DNA of 64,000 nt from Oceanispirochaeta crateris. GTDB lineage: Bacteria; Spirochaetota; Spirochaetia; DSM-2461. Positions 45,106-53,577 of this stretch are shown piece by piece (position 1 is the first letter of the stretch; each line of letters begins with the position of its first letter). The translations under genes and the position numbers were made by a program. Where the stretch lies: positions 744,001 to 808,000 of the forward strand of contig NZ_CP036150.1 in NCBI RefSeq assembly GCF_008329965.1, written 5' to 3'. The notes beneath the pieces were generated by a model, which saw nothing but the letters and a program-made list of their open reading frames with translations, did not search any database and was not told the origin of the DNA.

Positions 45106-46128
45106 ATGGTCCGGAATATTCAGTTTTATAGAACTCCCATTGATCGGGAGGCACTCAGGACTCTTACTCAAAGAAAAGACCTACCCGGTTTGATCCAATG
45201 TCTGAGCCTGTTAACGGTCTATCTCTTCACCACCTGGGTGAGTTTTTATTTTTTCAGACACGAATTATGGATTCCCATGGTCATGGCCTGTTATATCCAT
45301 GCTATGCTTAGTAGTTTTTTGGGAATGGAAGCAACAGTTCATGAGCTCAGTCATAAAACTCCCTTTAAATCAAAGTCATTGAATGAGATCTTTTACGGAC
45401 TTTTTTCCTTTCTAAGTTGGAATAATCCTATTCACTTCAGGGAAAGTCATAAAAGGCATCATCAAGTGACAGTCTTTAAGGGTCTGGATAAAGAGGTTGT
45501 TCTTTCTCCCGCACCATTTCATATGAGGCATATCCTCAGCTGGTTCTTATTCGATTATCAGAAATTTAAAAATATTATGAGAGGGAATCTCTCCTATGCT
45601 TTGGGAAGAGATATTCCAGATACTTTTTATTGGGACCCACTTTTTGAAAAAGATGATCCCCAAAGACAAAGCATGTTTCTTTGGTCCCGGTTTCTCATCC
45701 TGGGACATCTGATCTTTTTGGGACTGTTTATCTATTTTCAACTATGGGTTTTCATCTTTACTTTTACCTGTAGTTACTTTTTCGTTACTTTCCTGGGCCG
45801 GTTTACGGGAATTGTTCAGCACATCGGTTTAAAACCGAGTGTTCCCGATTGGCGCATGACCTGTCACACCATGGTCTTTGGGCCGGTGATCAGCTTTTTT
45901 TATTGGAGAATGAATTATCATATCGAGCATCATATGTTTGCGGCGGTTCCATTTTATAACCTTCCGAAACTTCATGCATTGATGGCTGCAGATACTCCTC
46001 TTCCGGTAAAAGGATTTATAAGAGGAGTCAAAAAAATCATGAGTCTCATGAAAGAACAAAGGAAAAATCCGGAGTGGGTGTACATTCCAGACCTACCAGC
46101 CGGTGCCGGGCCGGCAAAGATGACATAA
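45106..46128 (+). CDS. Membrane fatty acid desaturase
   Basis: 340 residues from ATG 45106, preceded by a strong AGGAGG; an upstream TTG at 45067 is therefore rejected. The three diiron histidine boxes are present: HELSH (about 85), HKRHH (about 120) and HIEHH (about 270), set among four to six membrane helices. The enzyme introduces a double bond into acyl chains using O2 and a redox partner, so the organism meets oxygen at least at times. The 200-base gap upstream to ogt contains a 7-bp hairpin (44968-44994) of unknown meaning. Confidence 0.9.
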   Translation: MVRNIQFYRTPIDREALRTLTQRKDLPGLIQCLSLLTVYLFTTWVSFYFFRHELWIPMVMACYIHAMLSSFLGMEATVHELSHKTPFKSKSLNEIFYGLFSFLSWNNPIHFRESHKRHHQVTVFKGLDKEVVLSPAPFHMRHILSWFLFDYQKFKNIMRGNLSYALGRDIPDTFYWDPLFEKDDPQRQSMFLWSRFLILGHLIFLGLFIYFQLWVFIFTFTCSYFFVTFLGRFTGIVQHIGLKPSVPDWRMTCHTMVFGPVISFFYWRMNYHIEHHMFAAVPFYNLPKLHALMAADTPLPVKGFIRGVKKIMSLMKEQRKNPEWVYIPDLPAGAGPAKMT

Positions 46129-46136
46129 AGGATCGC

Positions 46137-46601
46137 TTAAAAATCCTTTGGACAGAGTATTAAAGAATCCACCAGCTTCCACTCACATCCGGAATCTATT
46201 AGGTCTATGACCACCACACAGCTGGTGGGCATATCAACGTTGTGGCCCAGTATCTGCTGGGCAGCTAGTGAGATTCCCGGGTTGTGGCCTACGATGAAAA
46301 GAGACTCTTCCTCTTCCATGGATGTCATTGCCGTTTCTAATATGATTTGGGATGATGCCAGATATAGCTCTTTTTTTTCTTCTATGACAGGACATTCCAA
46401 TACTTCCGACATTATACGAGCGGTTGTCAGGGCTCGAAGTGCGGGGCTGGATATAATTCTTGTAGGAATAATCCCTCTCTTTTTTAATATCTCCGCCATA
46501 AATGGAGCATCTTTAAGACCTTGACTATTTAAGGACCGGTCAAAATCATCTGCTCCTGAATCCCAACCAGATTTTCCATGACGAATCAAAACAAGCTTCA
46601 T
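46137..46601 (-). CDS. sixA: SixA-type phosphohistidine phosphatase
   Basis: 154 residues. It has the histidine phosphatase superfamily signature LIRHGKSGWDSG at the N-terminus, with catalytic His in RHG, and the second site VGHNPGIS near 104. The short length with no extra insertions matches SixA, which removes phosphate from histidine on phosphotransfer proteins such as HPr/NPr. It converges on the desaturase gene with eight bases between the stops. A general small-molecule phosphatase remains possible. Confidence 0.85.
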   Translation of the reverse strand: MKLVLIRHGKSGWDSGADDFDRSLNSQGLKDAPFMAEILKKRGIIPTRIISSPALRALTTARIMSEVLECPVIEEKKELYLASSQIILETAMTSMEEEESLFIVGHNPGISLAAQQILGHNVDMPTSCVVVIDLIDSGCEWKLVDSLILCPKDF

Positions 46602-46688
46602 CCATTACTCCCATATTTCTTTATCAGAAGAAATTATATTGTATAAAGGCATCTTTTGAAAATATGCTTTTCATTATATTCGTATATA

Positions 46689-46717
46689 TTGACTCATCGC
46701 TGTGAACAATATATTAT
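46689..46717 (+). promoter_or_regulatory. rpsD promoter
   Basis: TTGACT (46689-46694), a spacer of exactly 17 bases and TATTAT (46712-46717) form a strong sigma-70-type promoter. A 6-bp hairpin (ACGCTC, loop TGTGA, GGGCGT, 46724-46740) starts near the expected transcript 5' end, before the AGGAG site of rpsD. Confidence 0.7.
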
Positions 46718-46766
46718 GTCGGGACGCTCTGTGAGGGCGTAAATATATATCAGGAGATATGAAGTA

Positions 46767-47384
46767 ATGGCAAGAAATTCCAAAGCTAAGGGAAAAATTG
46801 TCCGCCGCTTAGGTGTCAACATTTACGGTAACAGTAAATATGATAAATTACTTAAGAAAAAACCGCACGGACCAGGAATCGAAAAAGGTAAACGGATCCG
46901 AAAAAAAGAAAGCGATTTTGGTAGACAGTTAGTAGAGAAACAGAAAATCAGATTTGCCTATGGTCTGAGCGAAAAACAGTTTTACAATTTGTTTGTTAAA
47001 GCCAAGAGACTCTCTGGTCTTTCCGGTGATAACATGATGATCCTTCTTGAGAAGAGACTGGACAACGTTGTATACAGACTGGGTCTCGCAACAACCAGAA
47101 CTCAGGCAAGACAGCTTGTCAGCCACGGACATATTTATGTGAATGGCCGCCGCTGTAATATTCCTTCAAGAAGCCTTGTTGAGGGTGATGAAGTAACAAT
47201 CAAAGATAGCGAAAAGAGTAAAAAGCTTGTTCGGGAAAGTTTGGCTAGAAATAACCAGTCTGTTCCTGTATGGCTCACTTTTTCTGAAGACAGCCTGAAT
47301 GGCCGGGTAGAAAGAAGTCCTTACAGGACCGATATTGTCTCCGTTGCCAACGAACAGATGGTTGTTGAGTTCTATTCTAGATAA
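46767..47384 (+). CDS. rpsD: 30S ribosomal protein S4
   Basis: 205 residues. The S4 RNA-binding domain is at about 95-160 ([20 protein letters not shown], then [12 protein letters not shown]), with the long basic N-terminal S4 region before it. The N-terminal zinc-binding cysteine cluster found in some S4 proteins is absent, making this a zinc-free version. It binds 16S rRNA early in 30S assembly. It is a single-gene unit with its own promoter and a classical terminator rather than part of the alpha operon. A mini frame ATG-AAG-TAA ends at the rpsD start codon. Confidence 0.97.
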   Translation: MARNSKAKGKIVRRLGVNIYGNSKYDKLLKKKPHGPGIEKGKRIRKKESDFGRQLVEKQKIRFAYGLSEKQFYNLFVKAKRLSGLSGDNMMILLEKRLDNVVYRLGLATTRTQARQLVSHGHIYVNGRRCNIPSRSLVEGDEVTIKDSEKSKKLVRESLARNNQSVPVWLTFSEDSLNGRVERSPYRTDIVSVANEQMVVEFYSR

Positions 47385-47403
47385 TTCTAGATTATTTGAA
47401 ACA

Positions 47404-47430
47404 AAACCCGGTTTTTGCCGGGTTTTTTTT
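47404..47430 (+). terminator. Rho-independent terminator after rpsD
   Basis: AAACCCGG, a six-base loop, and CCGGGTTT form an 8-bp GC-rich stem directly followed by a run of T to 47430. It lies 20 bases past the rpsD stop. Confidence 0.92.
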
Positions 47431-47512
47431 ATTATAAATGTTTGTTAGTGCATTCTCCTTTATCTACTGAACAGGGTAGTATAAAGATCCTTTATCAAAA
47501 TTGGAGGTCCTC

Positions 47513-47878
47513 TTGAATCTTACTGTAACCCATAATGATACAGTTGTTTTCACTCACGATGGTCACTGGCTTCATCCTTTATTTGCCTTGGAGGATTTTT
47601 TGAAGGAGTCCGAATGGGACTGTTCGGAACTTTTTCTCAAGGATAAATTGATTGGAAGAGCTGCGGCTGTTCTTATTCATCGAATGGGTTTTCGCCGCTG
47701 TCATGGTTCTACTCTCAGTTCCCGTGGCTTATCCCTTTTTGAAGACTTGGGTATCCAATGCAGTTATGATCTTCTGGTTGATAAACTAGACTGTCAGACT
47801 GAACTCATTCTTACGGATGATCTATCTCTGGAAGAGGCGTACCAGGAATTGAGCCGCCGTGCAGGAAGAGCCAATTAA
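47513..47878 (+). CDS. DUF1893 domain protein
   Basis: 121 residues from TTG 47513, which follows GGAGG at 5-6 bases; an in-frame TTG at 47501 precedes that site. The family pattern KDKLIGRAAAVLIHRMGFRR lies near 44-63, preceded by VFTHDGHWLHPLFAL and followed by LFEDLGIQCSYDLLVDKL. DUF1893 proteins have a deaminase-like fold and unknown function. The gene leads an operon with a metal ABC importer (one base to the next start), so a role in metal homeostasis or signalling is possible. A cysteine near the end (DCQTE) aligns with the family's C-terminal Cys-x-x-E region. Confidence 0.8.
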   Translation: MNLTVTHNDTVVFTHDGHWLHPLFALEDFLKESEWDCSELFLKDKLIGRAAAVLIHRMGFRRCHGSTLSSRGLSLFEDLGIQCSYDLLVDKLDCQTELILTDDLSLEEAYQELSRRAGRAN

Positions 47879-47879
47879 A

Positions 47880-48545
47880 ATGTCTGTTCCGGCTTTAGAG
47901 CTGTCAAATCTCATTGTTTCCAGACAGGGACGCCTTGTTCTCAAGGGTATTAATTTTTCCCTGGAAAAGGGATCGGCCGCCGTCCTTAGTGGATCTAATG
48001 GATGCGGTAAGACAACACTGTTGCGCTGTATCGCCGGTCTCCTTCCTTATGACCAGGGGAAAATCCAAATCATGGGATATGATAAATCCTCAGTCCACTG
48101 GCAGAAAAGGCGCCATTCTCTTGCCTATGTTTCACAGGAACAGCCTCATAAAGCATTTCCTGTGACAGTCATGGAAATGACTGCAACGGGGCTGGCCGGC
48201 ATCAAGAAAAGCCGATCCGAAAGAGAGCGGATAATCGATAGCTCCCTTGAGGCCTGTGGATGTCTGGACTTAAAACAACGTTCATATTTCACATTGTCCG
48301 GAGGTGAGAGGCAGAGAGTCGCCTTGGCCCGCTGCCTTGCTCAGGGTGCAGATGTGCTGCTTTTAGATGAACCTATGACCTATCTGGATAAAGAGGGACG
48401 TATTCTGTTCAGCACCCTTCTGGATCATATAAGAATGAGCTTTGGGATTTCGATATTGCTCGTGACTCATACTCAAGATGATTTTACTTCTGAAGAATGG
48501 CAGAGAATCTCATTGAAAGATGGGGTTTTGGAGCTTCAAGAATGA
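47880..48545 (+). CDS. znuC: Metal (Zn/Mn-type) ABC transporter ATPase
   Basis: 221 residues from ATG 47880; a GTG at 47859 is in frame but less likely. Walker A is GSNGCGKTTLL, the Q-loop is in AYVSQEQPHKAFP, the signature is LSGGERQRVALARCL, Walker B is DVLLLDEPM, and the H-loop is LVTH. It energises uptake by the permease encoded next, which overlaps by 4 bases. The cluster-9 importer family takes up Zn(II), Mn(II) or Fe(II); the symbol denotes family resemblance rather than proven zinc specificity. Confidence 0.9.
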   Translation: MSVPALELSNLIVSRQGRLVLKGINFSLEKGSAAVLSGSNGCGKTTLLRCIAGLLPYDQGKIQIMGYDKSSVHWQKRRHSLAYVSQEQPHKAFPVTVMEMTATGLAGIKKSRSERERIIDSSLEACGCLDLKQRSYFTLSGGERQRVALARCLAQGADVLLLDEPMTYLDKEGRILFSTLLDHIRMSFGISILLVTHTQDDFTSEEWQRISLKDGVLELQE

Positions 48546-49354
48546 TAGAACTTCTTTCTTTTCCACCCGTATTCAGAGGCTTTGTATCACTCTTGGCCGC
48601 TGGCCTCTGTTTTCCCCTCTCGGGAATCTTTATCCTCAGATTAAATCTCTTGAATTTACGCTTTATGCTGATGCATGGAGTCATGCTGGCCGGCGCCATA
48701 GCCCTGTCCGCCTCTCTTGATCCTCTGCTGTGCGCTTTGGGAATTAATCTTTTCCTTGTTTTGCTCATAACATCTATGTCCAGACGTTCAGATATCCCTA
48801 CGGGTGGACTGACGACCTTTTTTATGGTCATTTCTGTAGGGGTGGCCATGGCTCTGATTTATAAAAATCAAATTCCAGTGCAGGACACGATGAATCTGCT
48901 CTGGGGAAGTATCTTTGCCCTAAGCCAAAGAGATTTATTCCTCCTCCTTTTTTTCTGTTTAGTGATTCTTCTCTTTGTCCTTTTTAAGTACAGACAGATC
49001 AGTGCTGTCCTTATCGATCCTGAAACGGCTCGTACTGCCGGTGTGAATGAAACATTGATTTTCTATCTCATCATGATTTTCACCGGGATCACCATTGCCT
49101 TCGCCATGCGTCTGGTGGGAGCCCTTCTATTAGATGCCCTGGTTCTGTTACCGGCAATGACTGCTGTTTCTTTTTCCAGATCTCTTAAGTCCATGTTTAT
49201 TACGGCTTCTCTCTCGGGATTCCTTTATAGCTTGGGCGGTTTTTTATTGGCTTTGAAAGTGGACTTACCCGTTAGCTCCGGGGTTATACTCGTGGCGGGC
49301 GTCTGCTTTGGAATAACATATATAGTGAGGTTAATTTATGAAAAGCATAACTAA
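48542..49354 (+). CDS. znuB: Metal ABC transporter permease
   Basis: 270 residues from ATG 48542 (ATGA overlap with the ATPase stop, GGAG upstream). About eight membrane helices with the ABC-3 family pattern: FPLSGIFILRLNLLNLRFML, GVMLAGAIALS, and late AFAMRLVGALLLDALVLLPA. It forms the channel of the Zn/Mn-type importer. The neighbouring binding-protein gene overlaps its end by 17 bases. Confidence 0.9.
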   Translation: MIELLSFPPVFRGFVSLLAAGLCFPLSGIFILRLNLLNLRFMLMHGVMLAGAIALSASLDPLLCALGINLFLVLLITSMSRRSDIPTGGLTTFFMVISVGVAMALIYKNQIPVQDTMNLLWGSIFALSQRDLFLLLFFCLVILLFVLFKYRQISAVLIDPETARTAGVNETLIFYLIMIFTGITIAFAMRLVGALLLDALVLLPAMTAVSFSRSLKSMFITASLSGFLYSLGGFLLALKVDLPVSSGVILVAGVCFGITYIVRLIYEKHN

Positions 49355-50087
49355 ATGGACCCTTCTTGTCCTTTTTATTTCTTTCGGTCTGAATTTATCT
49401 GCTCAATCTGTGGTAGCTACCAATGGGTGGACAGCTTCCTTTGCTCAGTTGGCAGGAGCAGATGATGTGCTGATTCTTGCCCCTTCGGATATGAAGCATC
49501 CCCCTGAGTATGAAATATCGCTCAAGGAGATGCAGATTGTTGCCCAGGCAGATTATCTGGTGTTTGCAGGATATGAAGCCATGATGGGCAGAATCAGGGA
49601 ATCATTGGGAGATGAAAGTCAGCTCAAAATGATTCAGATTACCACTGTGAACAGTCAGCAGATGATTCATGAGTCTGTAATGAAGATCGCGGAAGTTCTG
49701 GGGACTCAATCTGTGGCGGCTGAGAACCTGAAGAACTTGGATGATTTTTTTGATCTCTGGAGAAAAGATTTGTCCTGGCATCAGGAAATGCTCTCATCTG
49801 TTATTGTTCATTTCCATCAGAATGGACCGGCAGGGAGCCTGGGAATTAAACCTCTTATGGTCTTTGGACCTGCCCCCCCAACTCTGGGAGAAAATGCCGA
49901 GGTTCTTAAAATCAAACCGGCTTTGATTATAGATAATTATCATAACCCGGTTGCCGATCCTTTTCTGGAAATGGATGAGGAACCAGCCATCGTCCGTTGG
50001 ATAAACTTCCCCGGCACTGAGGGAACAACGACCCTGATGGATGTTCTGGAGTATAACAGGAAGCAGTTGAATCAGGTTCTTGACTAG
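49338..50087 (+). CDS. Metal ABC transporter substrate-binding protein, short form
   Basis: 249 residues with a signal peptide of about 22 residues (ending LSAQS). The cluster-9 metal site is visible as SDMKHPPEYEISLKEM (His54), with possible later ligands in VIVHFHQN and IIDNYHNPVADPF. The usual His-rich loop of ZnuA is absent and the protein is shorter than the usual 290-310 residues, with a compact first lobe. It should deliver a divalent metal to the permease. Metal identity is open. Confidence 0.82.
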   Translation: MKSITKWTLLVLFISFGLNLSAQSVVATNGWTASFAQLAGADDVLILAPSDMKHPPEYEISLKEMQIVAQADYLVFAGYEAMMGRIRESLGDESQLKMIQITTVNSQQMIHESVMKIAEVLGTQSVAAENLKNLDDFFDLWRKDLSWHQEMLSSVIVHFHQNGPAGSLGIKPLMVFGPAPPTLGENAEVLKIKPALIIDNYHNPVADPFLEMDEEPAIVRWINFPGTEGTTTLMDVLEYNRKQLNQVLD

Positions 50088-50098
50088 AGGGTGGAATG

Positions 50099-50120
50099 AG
50101 CCCCTCCCCTAAGAGGGGCT
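50099..50120 (+). terminator. GC-rich hairpin after the metal ABC operon
   Basis: AGCCCCTC at 50099-50106 pairs perfectly with GAGGGGCT at 50113-50120 across a six-base loop, 12 bases after the operon stop. There is no good T-run after it, so it may end transcription weakly or protect the 3' end. Confidence 0.5.
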
Positions 50121-50136
50121 TCAAGTCCTAAATTTG

Positions 50137-50167
50137 CAACAGTGCCGATTATCCACCGGCACTGTTG
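50137..50167. terminator. Perfect 11-bp hairpin between convergent operons
   Basis: CAACAGTGCCG (50137-50147) and CGGCACTGTTG (50157-50167) flank a nine-base loop. It lies 22 bases past the trpA stop (read leftward) and about 50 bases past the metal ABC operon, so it could stop transcription from both sides. T-runs are weak on both strands. Confidence 0.5.
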
Positions 50168-50188
50168 ATATGGAATTTGAAATATTCT

Positions 50189-50932
50189 TTATTGGAGAAG
50201 CATCTCCATTGTAGATAGGGCCGCATCTTTCAAGGATGATCCTTTTTGAAGAGCCTGTGTCACAGCATTGACAAATACGGACCCCGCTACCACAGCATCA
50301 CAGCGTGGAGCCAGTGTTTTAACCTGTTGAGCCGTCCGAATCCCGAATCCCGCCATAACCTTAGAATCAGATGTCTTTAACTGATCCAAAAGAGATAAAT
50401 TGCTCTCATCCAGCGTAGTGGCACTGCCTGTAATACCGCTTCTTAAAGCTGTGTAGATCCACTCCTGCTTGAGAGCCAAAATATCGCCGAGTCTTTCCTT
50501 TGAGATGGATGGTGTTATGACTGGAAGGATAGGCATGTCATACTTCTTACCCAGAGCATATAGGCCTTCATCTCTTCCCAAAACCAGATCGGGTATGATT
50601 AGACCAGCGGCACCGACTTTTTTCGAATGAACTACAAAATCTTCCATACCCCTAGTGAAGACAATATTTCCATAACTCATCAGGAATATGGGGATTTTTA
50701 ACTCTTCATTCAGATTTTTCAATTGCTCCAGGGCCTGGTCTACGGTAAAGTTTTTTTCCAGGGCCTGGCGGCAAGAGTTTTCTATGGCAGGACCATCGGC
50801 GCTAGGATCTGAAAAGGGGATCTGCATCTCCAGATAGGAAGCGCCTCCTTCAGCCAAACCTCTGGCCACCTCCATGGACCCCGCTGCATCCGGGAATCCC
50901 GCAATAAAGTGAGCTACAATTTTAGTCGACAT
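50189..50932 (-). CDS. trpA: Tryptophan synthase alpha subunit
   Basis: 247 residues from ATG 50932 with AGGAG at good spacing; longer in-frame starts lie before this site. Catalytic Glu35 and Asp46 sit in YLEMQIPFSDPSADGP. IFLMSYGNIVFTRGMEDF and GFGIRTAQQV near the C-terminus match the TIM-barrel alpha subunit. It cleaves indole-3-glycerol phosphate to indole and glyceraldehyde-3-phosphate, passing indole to TrpB. The N-terminus is about 15 residues shorter than in E. coli. Last gene of the trp operon, overlapping trpB by 11 bases. Confidence 0.95.
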   Translation of the reverse strand: MSTKIVAHFIAGFPDAAGSMEVARGLAEGGASYLEMQIPFSDPSADGPAIENSCRQALEKNFTVDQALEQLKNLNEELKIPIFLMSYGNIVFTRGMEDFVVHSKKVGAAGLIIPDLVLGRDEGLYALGKKYDMPILPVITPSISKERLGDILALKQEWIYTALRSGITGSATTLDESNLSLLDQLKTSDSKVMAGFGIRTAQQVKTLAPRCDAVVAGSVFVNAVTQALQKGSSLKDAALSTMEMLLQ

Positions 50933-52142
50933 ACTTTCTCCTGCTTTCCTTTTGAAGGAACCTTTTCCAGTTTTCTCCATCCAATGCGGCTGCGGATATA
51001 AAAATATCCTTATCACCTCTACCGGACATATTGATGATGAGGTTTTGATCTGGTCTCATTTCTTTGGCCAGTTTCATGGCCGCTGCACCGGCATGAGCCG
51101 ATTCCATGGCAAATATCAACCCTTCATGGCGGGCAAAGAACTTCAGTGCTTCCAGCGCTTCATCATCTTTAGCCTGTGTAAACTCTAGACGTCCCTGTTC
51201 TCCAAGGCTGGCCAATTGGGGACCGATCCCCGGATAATCCAACCCGGCAGATATGGAATGAGTCTTCAGGACCTGACCATCGCTGTTATGTAAAAAAAGA
51301 CTCTTATATCCCTGAATAATGCCGGGACGGCCCGTGTCAGCCATTCTAACGGCGTTATTTCCCTCTCCATCACCCCGTCCTCCTGCTTCTACCCCCACCA
51401 TCCTTATGGACGTATCTTCTAGGAAAGGGGATAGAAAACCAATGGCGTTGGAACCTCCGCCCACACAGGCAACCATGGTGTGTATGGGAAAGGTCGCCTG
51501 TTCCTGTATTTCCCGTCCTATAACAGATTGAAATTCTCTGACCATGTCAGGGTAGGGGGACGGCCCCAATGCGGAACCCAGGAGGTAATGAGTCTTATCG
51601 CTGTTTGCCGTCCAGTCTCTAAAGGCTTCGTTTACCGCATCCTTGAGGGTTCTGGAGCCGGATGTGACCGACCGGACTTCCGCACCATACATTTCCATCC
51701 AATAGACATTGGGATGTTGACGGCGTATGTCTTCTTCGCCCATATAGATAACACAGGGTAGACCCAGCCTGGCACAGGCTGCCGCTGTGGCTACTCCATG
51801 TTGTCCGGCCCCGGTTTCGGCTATGATCCTTGTTTTTCCCATACGTCTGGCCAGTAATGCCTGACCCGCCGCATTGTTTATTTTATGGGCTCCCGTGTTG
51901 GCCAGTCCTTCCAGTTTGATGTAAATCTGAGCTCCACCCAGAGCTTTAGAGGCATTCTTTGCCGGAAGTAACGGGGTGGGTCGGCCGATAAAATCCCGGC
52001 AGAATTCATCGAATTCTCCGATGAATTCAGGATCATCCAAGGCGTCCTGAAATCCTTGTTCCAACTCTTTGAGCGGGGCTTGCAGTACTTCTGGAACATA
52101 CCGTCCCCCATAGGGGCCGAAATAATCATTGTATCGAGGCAT
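50922..52142 (-). CDS. trpB: Tryptophan synthase beta subunit
   Basis: 406 residues from ATG 52142 (MPRYNDYFGPYGG), with AAGGAG about ten bases upstream. The PLP-binding lysine is Lys87 in TGAHKINNAAGQ. AETGAGQHGVATAAA, the phosphate site GGGSNAIG and GRGDKD near the end match TrpB1. It joins indole and serine to give tryptophan in the alpha2-beta2 complex. It overlaps trpCF by 17 bases and trpA by 11, so it is fully embedded in the operon. Confidence 0.96.
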   Translation of the reverse strand: MPRYNDYFGPYGGRYVPEVLQAPLKELEQGFQDALDDPEFIGEFDEFCRDFIGRPTPLLPAKNASKALGGAQIYIKLEGLANTGAHKINNAAGQALLARRMGKTRIIAETGAGQHGVATAAACARLGLPCVIYMGEEDIRRQHPNVYWMEMYGAEVRSVTSGSRTLKDAVNEAFRDWTANSDKTHYLLGSALGPSPYPDMVREFQSVIGREIQEQATFPIHTMVACVGGGSNAIGFLSPFLEDTSIRMVGVEAGGRGDGEGNNAVRMADTGRPGIIQGYKSLFLHNSDGQVLKTHSISAGLDYPGIGPQLASLGEQGRLEFTQAKDDEALEALKFFARHEGLIFAMESAHAGAAAMKLAKEMRPDQNLIINMSGRGDKDIFISAAALDGENWKRFLQKESRRKYVD

Positions 52143-53577
52143 AAGAATTGATCTCCTTGAAAAATGCATTCATCTTGGATGGATCTTTTATTCCGGGACT
52201 GGATTCCAGTCCGCTGGATAGATCAACCAGGTTAGGATTAAAATCCTTGAGGATACTGGCGATATTCTCTGGATTCAAGCCACCTGCCAACCAGAGTTCT
52301 CCCCTATCTCTGGCAATCTCCACCAGAGATCTCTCAATTTGTTTCCCCGTCCCTCCGGCTTTTCCCTTGCTGAAAGCGTCCAGAAGACAGGGGAGGGGAT
52401 TGTAGTCAGTGATTCTATCCAATGAGTCTGTGTCTTTGACACGGAGAGCCTTGTATCCCTGACCGTTCCATACTTGGTTTGGATTTTCACTCCCATGGTA
52501 CTGTATCATATCTAAAAAGCCCTCATCCAGAAGGTTCTGAATCTCATCCGGCAGCGGCTCTCCATCGGAAAGCACAACGACAGCTACTTTTAAGGCTTTA
52601 GCCGTTGGGAGACTGCGCAGGAATTCTGCATTCGTCTGTCTTGGAGAGGGTGCTAATATAAAACCGCAAAGATCTGCACCCAAATCAACGGCCATATCAA
52701 AGTCTTTTCGATTGGTAAGCCCGCAGATCTTAACCAGAGGGCGTCCCTGAACCGTCATTCCGGCGATTCTACTCCATATATCATTGGAAGGTTGAGAGGC
52801 TTGAGATTCCATCTTCGTTTTTAATTGGACAATGAGTTCGGGGTTCCTCACAACTCCCTCGCCGACGAGGAGACCGTTAAATCCCGACTGGAGGGCAAAT
52901 TCCCCGTCCTGGGCCTTGAGTATTCCTGATTCATAGACCACCCGGCAGTCCCATGTTACATAGCTTCGGATTCTGAGAGGTTGCAGGGGATAAATTCTGA
53001 AAGTTTTTAAATCCCTGCAATTGATTCCAACCAGCTGAGGCTTTAAGGGTTCGGCTTTTGCTGCATCTTCTCTAGAATGAAGCTCCACCAGAGCCGTCAT
53101 TCCCAGCTCTTCACACCTTCTATACATGACTTCTAGGACGGGTGCTTCCAGCAAAGAGGCGATGAGCAGGCAGGCATCTGCTCCGGCTCTGAAGGAAACG
53201 TCTATATCCTCAGGAGTTAAAAGGAAATCTTTTCTTAAAACTGAAAGTTCAGGACAGGATGTTTTCACATCCATCAAATCCTGAAGAGAGCCTCCAAAGT
53301 AATCGGGCTCTGTGAGGACACTCACATGAGTGGCCCCTTTGGTTCTGTACAATTTGGCCTGGGTATCGGCCCGGGGAATCTCGTCTATTTTCCCTTTGGA
53401 AGGACTTTTGCGCTTCACTTCGCAAATCAGCATTTTTTCTCTGCAGAAGGGTGTCAGAGGCATCTGACGTGTGGCTGGGATCGCAAAGCCTTCTTCTGCT
53501 CCGAGGGCCTTCACTCTTGAGGCTCTCTTCATGGCAATTTCAAGCCGTATATCCTGGCTTTCTTTCCTCTGATTCAT
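52126..53577 (-). CDS. trpCF: Bifunctional indole-3-glycerol phosphate synthase / phosphoribosylanthranilate isomerase
   Basis: 483 residues. The TrpC domain spans about 1-255, with ICEVKRKSPSKGKIDEI, VLRKDFLLTPEDI and GINCRDLKTFRI. The TrpF domain spans about 265-480, beginning LVKICGLTNRKDFDMAVDLG with the catalytic cysteine, then GFILAPSPRQ and LLDAFSKGKAGGTGK. It performs steps three and four of tryptophan synthesis from anthranilate. The domain order C-F matches the enterobacterial fusion. It overlaps trpGD by 4 bases and trpB by 17. Confidence 0.95.
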   Translation of the reverse strand: MNQRKESQDIRLEIAMKRASRVKALGAEEGFAIPATRQMPLTPFCREKMLICEVKRKSPSKGKIDEIPRADTQAKLYRTKGATHVSVLTEPDYFGGSLQDLMDVKTSCPELSVLRKDFLLTPEDIDVSFRAGADACLLIASLLEAPVLEVMYRRCEELGMTALVELHSREDAAKAEPLKPQLVGINCRDLKTFRIYPLQPLRIRSYVTWDCRVVYESGILKAQDGEFALQSGFNGLLVGEGVVRNPELIVQLKTKMESQASQPSNDIWSRIAGMTVQGRPLVKICGLTNRKDFDMAVDLGADLCGFILAPSPRQTNAEFLRSLPTAKALKVAVVVLSDGEPLPDEIQNLLDEGFLDMIQYHGSENPNQVWNGQGYKALRVKDTDSLDRITDYNPLPCLLDAFSKGKAGGTGKQIERSLVEIARDRGELWLAGGLNPENIASILKDFNPNLVDLSSGLESSPGIKDPSKMNAFFKEINSYASIQ

